From: Acanthosoma haemorrhoidale
Taxonomy: Eukaryota > Arthropoda > Insecta > Hemiptera > Acanthosomatidae
Assembly: GCA_930367205.1 (NCBI GenBank)
Contig: OV884012.1
Location: 148,009,405 to 148,073,404 of the forward strand
Length of the DNA stretch: 64,000 nucleotides
Direction: 5' to 3'
This document shows positions 1 to 12,169 of this stretch, piece by piece. The stretch's first letter is position 1, and every line of letters starts with the position of its first letter. Below the pieces are notes generated by a model. That model had not been told where the DNA came from. It ran no database searches and saw only the letters and a list, made by a program, of their open reading frames with translations. Made by a program: the position numbers and the translations under genes.

Positions 1-1024
1 GCTTAATGCTCAGAATCTGTTAAAGATAAGATGTATCAATTTGTATTTCTAGGTTGAGGTCAAAATTTCAGGTATACATTTTTCTCTACTTACTTTTCAA
101 TCGTTAATTTATTCTATGATACGTATTAAATATAATACAAATATAGTTTATTTAGGCTTTATCATGATGATCATAAGTGTTAAAGACAAAGAAGAAATAA
201 TTTACTGACCACATGGTAGAAATTGAAATAATGAGTGGTTATTTATTCGCAGAGATAATATTCATGAGCTAATATTACTTTAAAAATAACATTATTCTAA
301 ATCGAAATAAACAATTTTTGGCTAAGGTTTATTTGATAGTTTTATTAAGCAACTTTTTCCACTGGGTTTTACTCTGCTGAACCAATCAGCTGGTGGCGCA
401 GCCCTTATGGGGAGAAAGAGCATCCAACCATAATTGCCCAACCGTAGGGGACCCTTCCTGAGCCTTTTACCGATTTTGCCCTTTAGAAGTTTACCTTCAC
501 GTGTTATTCTCTAGCACAGAAACAAATAAAAATATCATTTAACAATATTTATTAAAAGAATAATCCATAAATTGAAATTCATCTCTACGAAGTTAAATCT
601 AAGCTATTTTTAAACACTTATGTTAAGGAGGAATAAGTATAACGGTTAATGTAACTTTTTCATGAATTGTTTTAGATTCAAACAGTATAATGAAACCTTT
701 TATATTGTAAGTTCATTGTTAGCCGTGAGTATAAAAATGAGTAGAAGATTTAGTTGGGAGATTAGGTTGAACAATCTAAACGGAGTCTGCTAGTCATTTA
801 TGTTGTTTTATTCATGTTTTTATTCATGTGTAATCTTATGCACCTAGCTTCAGTTACTAAGTTTTGCCAATCATCTTTAACATCTACATTCATTGTAATA
901 TTCATGTGAGACACGCATAGTAGGTCGAAACATTGTTCATTAGCAAAATTGATGAAAACTCTTTGAGATCTCTTTCATCTTTCACTCGTTGAGGTAGAAG
1001 AGTTTATTGGGAGATTGGGTGAGG

Positions 1025-1500
1025 TAGATGAAAGAGGTATGTTAAGTTGAACAGGCCGAGGCTTGGTGTGCCATCGGTGGGCAAGTTCATCCACCGGAGA
1101 CACATCAAGTTTTCTGCAAGTTTGCAGCACTCCACAAACCCAGTGTTTAACACTATGGCCCCACCACCCTTCCCACATCTATGGCAACAATTACTTAAAA
1201 TTCGGCAAACATTACTTTCGGCAAAAATTAGGTCAAGGTTTTATTGTTAGATGTTAGTTACTTTTAAATGTATGATAAATAAGGTGATCCCCATCACTTT
1301 AACTAAATTCAGTCCATTAATGTATAATGTACATCATTATACTTTTGTACAATCCAGATCACTATTAGCCCGAAAACAGAAATTATACAAAATGTAGCCA
1401 ATGAAATATGTAATGAAGCAAATGTAAATAGATTCGTTTGGAGATCTATATTTTGTAACATATATTAATTTTGTACACAGAAACAGAAAAATAAAATAAA
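1025..1500 (+). mobile_element. LINE-A copy, 5'-truncated, 3' end
   Basis: Short RT C-terminal remnant followed by the 3' UTR of the LINE-A family. The frame from about 1047 reads LGVPSVGKFIHRRHIKF and then NPVFNTMAPPPFPH, which closely matches the better copy at 51443-52030. The 3' UTR follows, with the hairpin element (aggtgatccccatcactt, about 1283) and the gtataatg...cattatac hairpin (about 1322). Frame changes and a missing 5' part show it is dead. Boundaries are approximate. Confidence 0.7.
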
Positions 1501-1554
1501 AAATCTAGATTCAAACCGAAGAATGAGACCTTTAGTTTCAATGACAGCTCAGAG

Positions 1555-2070
1555 TGGGTGGCACTGAAATGATAGGCTGATCTTCCTTCCCTCGAGTTTG
1601 AGTGGATAAGGGCGTAAAAAAAGCATCGGGAATCGAGATTGCCTTTTTCAAGCTAATGGAACAGATCCCAGCTGAACACAATTTGAATCCAATAAATTCT
1701 ATCAAGGTCCATTTGAAGCGAAGAGTTAATAGTTGACCAAGGAGAGGTACATTGTGGTTGCTATTCGATATCGAAGAGACCTAAGATATGAAGAAGTTTA
1801 GCTGCTGGGTGGGCGGACAGACGGATAGGATTTGGCCTGACCCGGTGGGCAGCCGCCGTAGTCCGGTCGTGGGCGGCCAAGAAGACGCGATTTCTGCCGA
1901 TGGAGATGTCGAAGGTGACTTTTATATTTCGGCTCTAGAGGCGATGGGTGGCCCTCTCGGATATGTGCAACCATAACTTTTACGAGCAAGCTGATAAGTC
2001 TGTCCCGCAACATCGACGCCACTTCAATGGGCCCAGCTCAGCGGATAAATATATCTCGACCGTTAGGTGT
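1555..2070. other. GC-richer unassigned patch
   Basis: This block is clearly richer in G+C and CpG than its surroundings. A 62-codon ATG frame runs on the + strand from 1788 to 1976, and the opposite strand is also open over most of the same stretch, so neither frame is convincing. It could be an old exon, a promoter-type CpG patch or an unrecognised repeat. I recognise no domain. Confidence 0.2.
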
Positions 2071-3094
2071 AATCTCCTGTAGGCCGTAACATCTCTAAAT
2101 GATCTTTGACATATCATTAATAAGTTAACAGTAATGATGATGATATTGCATTTTGGGTTTAAAATTGATGGTAATTCAAAAACTGTATCAAATAGGCGAG
2201 TCTAAGGGCCACAAATATTTAAGTTCTATGATGTAAAAGGTATGTTTGAGTAAACTTTAAATTTAGCTTTATGCAAACCGACGCCAAGCGCACAAGACTT
2301 CTTAATTTCCTTGGAAACATGAAATAAAATGAATACGGGTGCCAGGAAACAGACTTCTTTCAAAGAACAATAGCCAATCATTTAAACCAAATTTATCACA
2401 CACTTCAGCTCAAGCCTTAACCATGTATTTTACTAAATAAGGGCTAACACTACTAAAGCCATCGATGAGAAAAACAAGCGTAAGGCATCATATATGTTAT
2501 AGACAGTTGACGACAAACAACCAATTTATTTTCGGTATTGTGAGATCAGTAGAAGAAACAAATTCATCAAGCCATCAGAAGAAATACTCAAGGGATAAAA
2601 CCTAGGCGAATTTTGGTGTAACACAAGGCCAAGGTCGGTAAAATTAGCTAAAGCAAAACAGAATATCTCTTCAAACTCAAAATTTGTTGTTTCAAAAATG
2701 ACACCTATACGAAAGAGTTATCCATACAAACTATTACGGTTTCTTGATACAATTCGTTCATAAGTAATGTCATCATTGTCCATTCAACCAGAATCAACTA
2801 GAAAAAAACTCAACTAGAAAACAAGGCCAGAAGAAGAGTATCTAACAGGTTTGTGGTTGTGTGACAGTTACCTCTGCCACCACGTCAGGATCAACCCTGT
2901 TCTACTGGGGTCTAATTAGCGTGGCTCAGTATAAGCGGTTGGACTACGAAAAACAGTATTTTTTAGGCGATGTCTATATCATTAAAAAACTACAGTCAAA
3001 AGAAATACAGCAACGCCAAGTTTTTAGGATCTGCGTGCTGGTTGAGTTTATACTCACCAATAACAACGCCTGACAGGATATTATTTCATTGTAT
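2071..3094. other. No gene seen
   Basis: AT-rich, many stops in all frames. A frame at 2861-3073 lacks an ATG and matches nothing I know. Confidence 0.5.
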
Positions 3095-3276
3095 TCCTCG
3101 GATTAGCGTTTTAACTGCTCATGCTGATATTTCCAACGCGCATATAATGTGATCTATGAGTACGGTATCTGATCTGCTGCTTGCGAACCGCTTGAGAGAT
3201 CAGACACCGTACTCATGACCAGCATTATTAGCACTAGAAAATGACAGCATGAGAAGTAAAGCGCTAGTGCGTCTAT
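3095..3276. repeat. Imperfect fold-back (MITE-like or hairpin RNA precursor)
   Basis: A 20-nt arm at 3156-3175 (atgagtacggtatctgatct) is complementary to 3197-3216 with one G-U type mismatch, leaving a 21-nt loop. The symmetry continues outward imperfectly: ttagcg...ctcatgctg at about 3103-3126 pairs with cagcatgag...cgctag at about 3245-3266. The whole forms a palindrome of roughly 180 bp. No transposase is nearby. Either a degenerate MITE or a structured transcript would give this pattern. Confidence 0.6.
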
Positions 3277-3469
3277 ATACTGATTTGTGGGAGATCATTG
3301 TTTTTGATGAACTTTATTTTTTTTCTCAAGGATCATTAGTTTTCTCGGTTATGTTGTAAATGATCAGGACTACTTGCCCGATCAGTCAAAGCCAGAAAAA
3401 AAAAGAAACTTCATGGATATATCAACAGTTGCTGGTGCGATTCCTGAAACATTTCCTTATATAATAGAT

Positions 3470-3760
3470 CTTCATCCTGCGGCCTGATTGCCCCTAAAAC
3501 AGGGCAGTAGGGCCCCTATTTCAAGAGGCGATGAATGAACGCCCGAGGGAGGAAGTACCTGTTCCGTCCTAAACACGTGGCGCATCCCTAGGGAACAAAA
3601 AAGGGAATAAAAGGTCCAGAAAAGTGACCCCCAAGTCGCCATGGGTACAGTTGTTCGCCAGCTTCCAACCCCCAAAAAGGTTCCACCGCTGATTGGATGC
3701 CTTACTGGAGGGGAAACTGTTTCTTTTGTGCTATAATTCGTTAGGATATTAAACAAGTCA
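3470..3760. other. Unassigned patch open on both strands
   Basis: A 290-bp stretch of above-average GC with long open frames on both strands. The minus frame is open for about 94 codons but has no ATG at its head. The + frame reads VRQLPTPKKVPPLIG in part. I recognise no family, and an old repeat fragment is the simplest reading. Confidence 0.15.
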
Positions 3761-4674
3761 GCAGTGCAAGGATAAATTATAAGAAAAGAAGACCAGAAGA
3801 TAATTAATGTCGGGTAATATATTGTGGGTTGTTCATTATTTTTTCTGCTACAGCCAACATCTCTTACTGAAATTAATTTTTCAATTTTCGTCTCTTAATT
3901 ACTCATCTAAACCCTCTGAATTCACTCTGTTTATTATTAGAATAATGTTTAAACACAATCACTTTTTTTCGTTTAGTAACAGCATTAGGTAAGTGATGAA
4001 GACGTGTTCTGTGGAAGCACATCATACGGAATTTAACTAACACAAATTTAGTTTTTGAAAATAAGATGTGCGTTCAAGTCCTGAATTACAATTGGATGAG
4101 CCAGCAGAGGCTGGTTAAATTTAATAAAAATAATAAATAAAAATATATACACATTTTAAACTTAAAATTTTAATTTATGCCAACAGTAGATGAGAAAAAC
4201 AGCTTGATGAGTGAGTAGCATTTAGGGTTGTTAGCAGGGAATTGTACCCAATGAATCGGCTACAATGAAATAAATTCACAAATCGCGATTTGCTTTATAT
4301 ACTCGTATATATAGTAAACAGTACGCCAAATGTATGTTAAAAAAATTAAAAGTAAATAAATCTGGCTCTCAGGCTTTTATGCTTGTCCAGGATACAGTTC
4401 AAACATTTAATTCATTATATTTTTATGTTTATTATAATTTGTATTTAAGACACTGCCTAATACATATAGTTTCTGGCTTTACAGATACAAAATCAAAACA
4501 ATTCATCATTCATACTAGAAAATAAATTGAAACTGACAAAAATATAGGTCAAATAATTTTACACATCTTCTCATAATAATTTATCATTAGAGAAAAAATT
4601 CTTAAAAACAGATTTTATGAAATAGATACATACTAAAATAATAGAACAATTTTAAAATATCAAAGGTGATTTTG

Positions 4675-4868
4675 AAAGAGACTCCGCTTCCTCTTTCGCA
4701 TGCGAGGGAGGTGACAACCATGTGGATTTGGGAGGTCTCTGGGCTGTTTGTAAATACTGTACGAATAAGCGAATGAATGAAAATTGTAAATATGGCATGA
4801 ATAAAAACATTTATCATACTTATTGCTCAATGATGCAGATTGTAATTTTAACATAATAAAGTTATTTT
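4675..4868 (+). mobile_element. LINE-B copy, 3' UTR only
   Basis: Matches the LINE-B 3' UTR from the segment gactccgcttcctctttcgc through tgtggatttgggaggtctct to the terminal gcagattgtaattttaac and aataaag. No coding sequence remains. The same tail is seen at 40203-40825 and 42186-42858. Confidence 0.8.
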
Positions 4869-5616
4869 ATCAAAAAACTTTTGAAGCTAATACGATATTC
4901 TGATATTTCACTACAGAAGAAATAATTAGGTCTTTTAAACTCTGACGCAGTAACAGAATTAAGCACCTTGTCCAGATCTTAATTGTAACTATGGTTAAAG
5001 AAAACAAAACATAAGGCTATTGTACATGGGACAGGTAAATAATATGTGAAGCAGATCTTCAGTTTCATTCCCCTTGCGTCTGCGGGTCTATTTTTGCTAT
5101 TCAATACTGAATTAGAAGTTTTATCAGGTATTTTTCGGATAATCTAATATTTAAGTAAGACGTGTCGGCATTCAACTGAACGTTAGCCTAGTGGTTGCAG
5201 CGTGCGGATTGTGAAGTAACATTTAAAATTTTCCTCTTTTTTTTCATTTAACGTTTTCATTTTTCCTCTATAGTTAAGGAAACATTAGGGAACAAACTTT
5301 TTTAGGGATTTAGGTTTTGAACAAAAAATAGATCAGAACTATTACAAATGAAAAATATGAATCGGCATTAGAACAGAAATCGCTTATTTAAAGTCATCAG
5401 AGTCGGGTTTTTTTCTCATCTGTTTAATAGTCGAATTTTAAATGGCTCGGTGGTTTCATAAATAAAACGTTTATCAATAATACCTCCTATTTTTTTCCGA
5501 AAACAGTTTTTAATAAGAAACTGACAACCGACATCCATCATTTATTTATATTTTGACAATACTTTAAAAAAATTGTCTTTTATTAGCAAGCCTATTAGCT
5601 TTCAGTGTCATACTTA

Positions 5617-7588
5617 CGATGCGATTGCATGACAGTGCGAGTACTTTCCTGACATAAGCTGCCTTTCTCTATTCTTAATGTTTCTATTTGTCAAAATATG
5701 TTAGATAATAATAAATCTAAAGTCTTTGTATATAATAGTTAATCACCTTGGGTTGTAAAAAATTGGTTTGATAGTCATATTCGTCATGTCAACGAAAGAA
5801 AAACTGAATAGTTAAATCTTTTATAAGTTTCCAAAATACCTTTTTGTAATGGATTTTGTGGCAATTCGTTGGATTCATATTTTATATGAGAAATGATACA
5901 TTACCCAGCTAAACTTACGAATAAGTGGGTTTTTTTTCCTCCTTAATGGTAAAGTGACGAATAAATTCTATAAATCTACCGTAGTATTCCAGTGGCAACC
6001 ATTTACTATTATACATTTTTACGAATATGCCAGATTCGTCAATTTCAATGTGACAACATGTGGAACAGAAGACATTAACAAAAAAATATTTCTTCCTTAG
6101 TGTTTTTGAATGGCACAAAAGTTAGTATTTCAATGTTTTTAGGAGGAATAAAAAACTTATTTTTTCTTATTAGTTTACTTACATTACTTGAAGCTTCAGA
6201 TTTTTGGAACATTTAAATAAGCTATCTAAAATAATCCATTATATTTTTGTTCCATGTTATTCGCAAAAAACCCAAATCAAATGGCGCATGATGACTTTTT
6301 TACAGAAGCACAAAGTCACAAACGACAATAAAAAAATAGAGTTGTTAACTATTTTATTTTATCAGCTACTATGGCACTTTCACAAGAACGCTCGGGCAAG
6401 TGTCAACTAGTCCTATAACCTGTAATCACCGAAAAAAAAGGTCACTGAAATCTGTGACCCAGCAATCTGCGTTTTCAAGTAAGTGAGTAATGTACTGATA
6501 GCCATGTTTTTTTCACATTCGTCATGATCGCGGGGATATATTAAATATCTGGGTGTTGTTTGTATATCTCACACGTTATTTCGAAGATCGGAAGCCACTT
6601 GTCTTTCGCTTAGAGTTTCAGAAAAGCCCCGATAACAGGACTGGGCGATGAGGAATTATCAGAATCGTATGATCCTTTAGACAGACATCCAGTTGTGAGT
6701 AAAAAAAAAAAAACTCCAAAAAGGACGTGGATACAAATTGGCTGATACCGTTGGGATAACAGCTGAGCTGAAGAGGTCACCCCAGAAAATCCCCTCGCCT
6801 GAGCTGGAAGACACAAGCTATTAATCCTTGTTTTTACCGGTGGCTGACAGAGGTTCCGCCTCGCTATTTATACATCCCACTTTATCCAGGCAAAAACTTT
6901 GATGGATCATTCTTCAGCCGAGCCATCATTTAATTCTCGCGTTTTTCCCCGGCTCATAATCTCCAAAGATTTTATAGTAATTATAAATTTGGGGCAGTAA
7001 TGTTTATAATACAGCCAATGTGCTATATATCATCCTAAGATGTCTACATTAGAAATACCTGAGAATAGTGGCCTCCTCCATCGGTTTCAACTATAGCTAT
7101 AGCTAACTCGCCAATTACCTCAAAGGTTTTTTGCATCGCTAATGAACTTCACTATGTGCATAGAAGATAATATAAATGAAATAAACAGTATGCAAAGTAG
7201 GTGTTAGATTGGAAATGGTTGCATAATTTATGTTTGTCTGCCACCCTCGGGTGCCACAGTGCTTTACAGGCACTTTACCAACAAGGAGGAGAAAAAACCC
7301 ACTTATTCCTACGTTTAGCTGGGTAATGTATCATCATGGCTTTAACGAATTGTCACAAAATCCATTACAAAAAGGTATTTTGGAAACTCATAAAAGATTT
7401 AATTATTCAGTTTTTCTTTCATTGCAGGCTATTAAATCAGTTTTTTTTTTCACAACCCAAGGTGACTAACTATTATATATAAAGTACTTTAGATTTATTA
7501 TTATCTAACATATTTTGACAAATATATTAACGATAGCGAAAAGCAACTTATGTCAGGAAAGTACTCACACTGTCTTGCAATCGCATCG
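5617..7588. mobile_element. 2-kb element with long inverted arms, class unknown
   Basis: The left arm (5617-5956) and right arm (7271-7588) are reverse complements along almost their whole length. Matching landmarks include gtgcgagtactttcctgaca on the left against tgtcaggaaagtactcacac on the right, and tagttaatcaccttgggttg against caacccaaggtgactaacta. The arms enclose about 1.3 kb. A minus-strand frame at the inner edge of the left arm and a plus-strand frame at the inner edge of the right arm both read RHFT-KEEKKPTYS, so the arms may have held coding sequence. I see no recognised transposase and no clear target duplication. It could be a foldback-type transposon or an inverted duplication. 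Confidence 0.65.
5918..6118 (-). pseudogene. Open frame at inner edge of left inverted arm
   Basis: A minus-strand frame of about 67 codons ending near 5915-5917 contains FCSTCCHIEIDESGIF, KWLPLEYYGRFIEFIRHFT and KEEKKPTYS. It has no ATG at its head. The last third is repeated, with differences, at the inner edge of the right arm (about 7255-7315, + strand). Conservation of the peptide across two diverged copies suggests it was once protein-coding. The CSTCC pattern hints at metal binding, but I recognise no family. Confidence 0.3.
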
Positions 7589-8049
7589 AACTTTGCAAGG
7601 TTATATTTAACCTATATAGTTTCAATAATATAGTTAGTGATGGTGGTTGAGATATTTAGAGGACTAACAGTTGTTTCCAGTGCTTCAATAGTCCATTTAA
7701 AAAAATATATATGAATTATAAAAATTAACGCAATGATCAGGTAGAGTTTGCCAATTGTACGGGTTACCAGCCGTACATATTGTACATATTATAGGAACAT
7801 CACTGAATATTCTTATAATCGTTTCGTCTTCTGAAAGAAAGAAGAACTTAACAAATAATCTCATATGAGAAGGAGCAAGTATTGGGTTTAGACATTTGTA
7901 CAAACCTGTTTAAACTCTGAGCATAGAATTATTATTTTTACGTAATTTTTAATTGCTATTTTTATTTAAAAACATCTTTCAAAAAATATTACACACACAT
8001 ATATATACATCAAATATTATTCGTTTTAACTATTTTTATATAATTGTTT

Positions 8050-8285
8050 TGTTTTTCCATAGCCCCTTTAAATTCACAGATAATTATATACAATTATAGA
8101 TCCTCAGGCAAATCTATTTACAAATTATTTTTGTATTTCTCGTAGCGTCGCTACATTATATACAGGTTTTGTTATTTTATAAAATTTATATAATGGAATA
8201 AACAAGTATAATGATACCCATTATACGTGACTGGACTGAACAGACTAATAAAGGTGATGGGGCTCACCTTTTTGATCATATAATT
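8050..8285 (-). mobile_element. LINE-A copy, 3' UTR only
   Basis: Reverse complement of the LINE-A 3' UTR. It runs from catagcccctttaaa at the left (3' end) through gtagcgtcgctacat and gtataatgataccc to aaggtgatggggctcacctt at the right. No coding part is left. Confidence 0.8.
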
Positions 8286-8289
8286 ATTT

Positions 8290-9820
8290 ATCTAACTTTC
8301 CTAAATATACGCAAAATCCTGGTCTGCCTAGCATGACGACACGAAAAATGACTTGCTCTAAACTTTTAGTTTCGGCAATTAAAAAAAACAACCTCATAAA
8401 CTAGGTAACGACAAATAAAGGTGCTGTCAAAAAATACTACAATGAATTTCTTTATAAATATACTTATTAAATATTTATTTATAAGATTAATTCAATTTAG
8501 ACAGGCTGTAAATCCTATTCGAAGAAAGGGCAGCGAGGCCTTACAGGATCAGTAAATATTGAACATTGGTTTAAAACAAACAGGGAGGTCTGAAAGGGTG
8601 TTTGTAATGCAGTTTAAAAAACAAATGCCGGCTCTCTTTGTCAACGTTTCGTTTCCTGTTTAACTTCCTCTGCATTTTATATTACACCTTTTTGAAGTCC
8701 TTTTAAGTTAATTGAACGGCCAGACGAAATAAACAAAAGGGTTTCACCACATCAAATTCGATAAGAACAATTTAACAAGGGAACATAACCGAGATTGAGT
8801 TTTCAATTTCATTATCATTAAATCTATCCTTTTCTATGATCGGAATTTCAAAAACAAAAGCTATTGGTAATGAACTAGATTTGTACTGGCGTTTATGAAA
8901 TTTATCTTAGCCATAAATGATAAACGTGACAGATGAATTGTACATAAACAAAGACTTCTCAATCTTTTGTAAAAACGTTAATCTGGACTAGAGGAAAATA
9001 TCTGATTGATTGCTGACATTTAATAATAAAAGAAACTGAAGATTCCAAGAGATAATTGTATCGTGTAAAATTGAATAAGATAAATTAGCTGCGTTATATG
9101 AATGTATATACATTGTTGTCACATGCCAGTGTGCATTGATGTATCGTGCACATAACCGTGTCAATGTTACAAAAGCATTCAGTTTTGCAATGCAAATCGA
9201 TATTAATAATACGAGGACATAATGTAATTGGTATACTATATGATTTTTTACAGTTATTCTGTTTTTGATTGTTAGACGGTACTGGTGATACGGATTCATA
9301 ATTGCAAAATCTAATGAATAATATTTCACAGAAAATCGCTAAATTGTGGGTCAAGTAAAAAAAAAAAAAAATGACTAACCGCGCGATAAGAAACGAGGCG
9401 CCAATGTTTATACTACACTATGACAATTTGAGTGAAACACGTGAAAGTAATCCAAAGTCAAAAAGAGTCAAATCCAAATCAGATAATAGCAATCGTTAAT
9501 GTTTTTTTTAGTAACTTAATTTATTTATATTTTCAGGTCACCAATGATATTGTTTCGATTGATTTTGGATTTCATGAAAATTGAAGCTTAGTTATTATTT
9601 TGAGACATATTTTTTTAGAGTAATAAGCGTAAAATACTTAATAAACAGCAATAAGAAATTTGTATTCTAGATTATCAACTCAAATTTAACTACCTATATC
9701 ACCTATTCACAATTTCAAATAATTACCGCTAGTAAATAGTATATGCTACTTAGGAATATTGACATAATTCCCAAATAAGATTAAAAAAAAAATGAATAAA
9801 TGAAGGGTTGTGAAAGTGAC
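8290..9820. other. No gene seen; AT-rich
   Basis: No repeat family of the window and no coding signal. If the MGKSSSK exon at 9825-9870 is real, this would be its first intron, read on the minus strand. Confidence 0.5.
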
Positions 9821-9824
9821 TCAC

Positions 9825-9870
9825 TTTGACTCCTGTCCTTTTTCTTGAGTTTGCTGCTGCTCTTGCCCAT
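9825..9870 (-). CDS. Candidate first coding exon of a host gene (N-myristoylation-type start)
   Basis: Reading the minus strand from the ATG at 9870-9868 gives MGKSSSKLKKKDRSQ, followed directly by CAAA|GTGAGT, a near-consensus 5' splice site (donor GT at 9824-9823). MGKSSSK fits the N-myristoylation consensus (Gly2, Ser6), followed by a basic KLKKK patch that would help membrane attachment. The first nine residues resemble neuronal calcium sensor proteins (MGK-xSKLK), but the similarity stops there, so the family is not assigned. The preceding 160 bp on this strand is GC-rich and CpG-rich, as expected for a 5' UTR and promoter. The rest of the gene would lie to the left, on the minus strand, and I did not find later exons. 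It may still be a chance ORF. Confidence 0.4.
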
Positions 9871-10035
9871 CTCGACGACGACCACCCCGGAGGATCCGAA
9901 AAGGCGGGAAAAGACGACACTGACGGACCTCGAAGGAAGGGCACTGAGCACTCACGCACACGACCGGGGTTGGAGCCAGACTGAAGCGGGCTCAGTCAGA
10001 GGCCGCCTCCCCCACCAGCCCCCATCAATGAGCCC
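9871..10035 (-). promoter_or_regulatory. CpG-rich putative 5' UTR / promoter
   Basis: A GC-rich island in AT-rich surroundings, lying immediately upstream of the candidate MGKSSSK exon on the minus strand. It contains several TCAGT initiator-like words (for example near 9925 and 9985) and many CpGs. No TATA box is clear. The transcription start is inferred only from composition and position. Confidence 0.3.
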
Positions 10036-10870
10036 CAAGCACAAAACTTTTTTTTATTTGCTTTTTTGGACGTGCTTAGGCTACCGAATAATTATTACCT
10101 AACGGACCCGGTGAAAAAAACAACAATAAACTAAACTACTGAATCTAAACCAACAGAAGTACAAGGATCTGTTTATTAGGGCTTATTGTACATATATGAG
10201 TAGCTTTTTATATTAGAATATCATATAGTTGGTCTAAGGAACTATTCTTTGAGGTATATTGACATATATTGACATTGTATAAAAAATGAAGATTTACCTG
10301 AACTAAGAATTTACAAATCCGTTTTAGAAAACCGAAAATACCTTTGAGTGGTAAAATATCCTAGCTCCCACCACACTAGCACCTCAGTTGCACCGGCCAA
10401 TTACGGCTACAAGTGTCACCGTACATTTTATCTCGGTCACTAAAAATTCTTGAGAAAAAAAAATAGTAGCTAAATAATGACGGAAAAAATGCCATTATAA
10501 AAAAGATATTTAAACAGCTTTAGCAATGTCAGCAGTTAATTCCAATAAGGTATTATCTATATAGGTATTTAACTATTAATAGTTGAGTATTCACTTTAAA
10601 ATTATTAACATAATTATAATTTAATTTTAATGTTTTAATTGATAATTTATTTTTTTCTTAATCACGCATGAAAAACTTTTCTTGTCAAAGTTAGGCATCG
10701 TTTATGCTTATGAGATATACAGTAGTGATACCATTGCAACGTACAGAACATCAAAGACTGAGGTGCGTAAACTGGACAATATTTCATTCAATAAAGACTA
10801 TATTGACCCCTAACAGGCCATTTTACGTACTCCTTGCAGAAATAACGATTACACTACTGTAAGTAATTAA

Positions 10871-10987
10871 CTACCCTAAAAGATTATAGCTTCTTGTTAT
10901 GAGAGAAGATAACATTTTCAAATCCTCATCTTCCTCGCTGAAATCGGAAGCTAGAAAATCGGTCAGATGTTCGAAATCGAAATCCAT
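10871..10987 (-). CDS. Small acidic ORF, 38 aa, unassigned
   Basis: From an ATG at 10987 to a TAG at 10871-10873, the minus strand encodes a short, strongly acidic peptide that begins MDFDFEHLTDFLASDFSEED. It is preceded by a pyrimidine/AT-rich stretch ending in cag. Acidic starts of this sort occur in several DNA-transposon proteins and in host regulators, but no domain follows here. It may be a chance ORF, a first exon or a TE remnant. Confidence 0.2.
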   Translation of the reverse strand: MDFDFEHLTDFLASDFSEEDEDLKMLSSLITRSYNLLG

Positions 10988-11272
10988 CTGACAACATTAA
11001 ATATTAAAACCAAGAGCTTTTCTAATGTAAGCGAAAAAGAATTCGCGTTTTCGCTATGTCATAAACAAGTAAGTTGTTTTTTTAAATATCCTCCTGAAAC
11101 ATTCTTACCAGCATGTTCTAAATCCGTGATAAGATAAAATTCACATATGCTTAGAACAAACTACTATAAGGAATTATAAGGTAGTGGGGTAATGAATGTA
11201 TGAAGGAACGACTTCTTTCTCACAAGTTATTGTTTTTTAATTACCTACTATTCTATGCCAAACATTAAATTC

Positions 11273-11288
11273 GGGGGGGGGGGGGGGG
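11273..11288 (+). repeat. Run of 16 guanines
   Basis: An uninterrupted G16 tract lies in otherwise AT-rich DNA and could form a G-quadruplex. Length may vary between individuals or assemblies. Confidence 0.9.
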
Positions 11289-11298
11289 TTGAATGTGG

Positions 11299-11690
11299 GG
11301 ACATTTAAAATATTAAAACAATTTGATCTATTTGAAACAAACAAATAACACTGACAAAAATATGGGAGAACAAAATACATGTGCTTTTTTTACAAGTTTC
11401 AAAGTAGAGCCCATCCCAACAAAAAAGTTGTTCTAATAATCAGATAGTTACGCTTAATCACAACCTCCTAACAAACGTCATATATGGAGTCAGTAAATCT
11501 CATCACATTTGAGAAATTTAAATTGAATAATAGTCCCTTGATGAAAATTGATCAAAACTCCTAATGTCAACATTTATATCATTCGGGATAGTTGTTCTTT
11601 ATTTAAATCGACTCTCTGAAATATGAGTTAACTCCAGCCCGTCAAAGAGACATTTAAAATATTGAAACAATTCGATCTTTTTGAAGCAAC
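11299..11690 (+). repeat. Pair of ~42-bp direct repeats 350 bp apart
   Basis: gacatttaaaatatt-aaacaatt-gatct at 11301 recurs near 11650 with about four differences (aaa/gaa, ttt/ttc, att/ttt). The intervening 300 bp holds no recognised gene. Confidence 0.6.
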
Positions 11691-12169
11691 ACTCAAAGAG
11701 CAACACTGGTGGGAATGCAGACTGTTAGTGTTCAAGTACGGATTCAGAGCTGAGAAATACAACCGGTTAGACAGAAAATATAAATTCAGAACTGAAGACA
11801 AACTCTTCTTAGTAAAATTTTCCTTTTTTTACTTTACCTTCCCTTATTGTAGCCCAAATATAAGAGAAATTTGCACGTTGCTTAATAGTTATCTACAAAA
11901 GGTCTATAGAACGCCATAAGCTTTGCAGGTAGAATATATAACATATCCGTCCAACTAAATAATCACTTTGGTCTTGATAAAATCATTTATTGGGCCCAGC
12001 CCACAAGTGGGAATACAAACTCAACTACAAGTGTTCATATGACTCCATTGGAATTATAACAATATTAATTCAATGAAAAAAAATATGTCTTGAACAGTAA
12101 TTTTTTTAAACGCAGAATTATTAATAACTTCAAGGGAAAAAATCTTTAGAGTTAAAGTAATAAAAAAAT

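Noticed and set aside
6610..6816. 68-codon minus-strand frame in the loop of the 2-kb inverted element
   Set aside because: GTG start, ends in low-complexity, no domain. A TATA-like ctatttata at about 6865 is unsupported.
11662..11919. 85-codon + strand frame
   Set aside because: TTG start, low-complexity aromatic-rich translation of AT-rich DNA.
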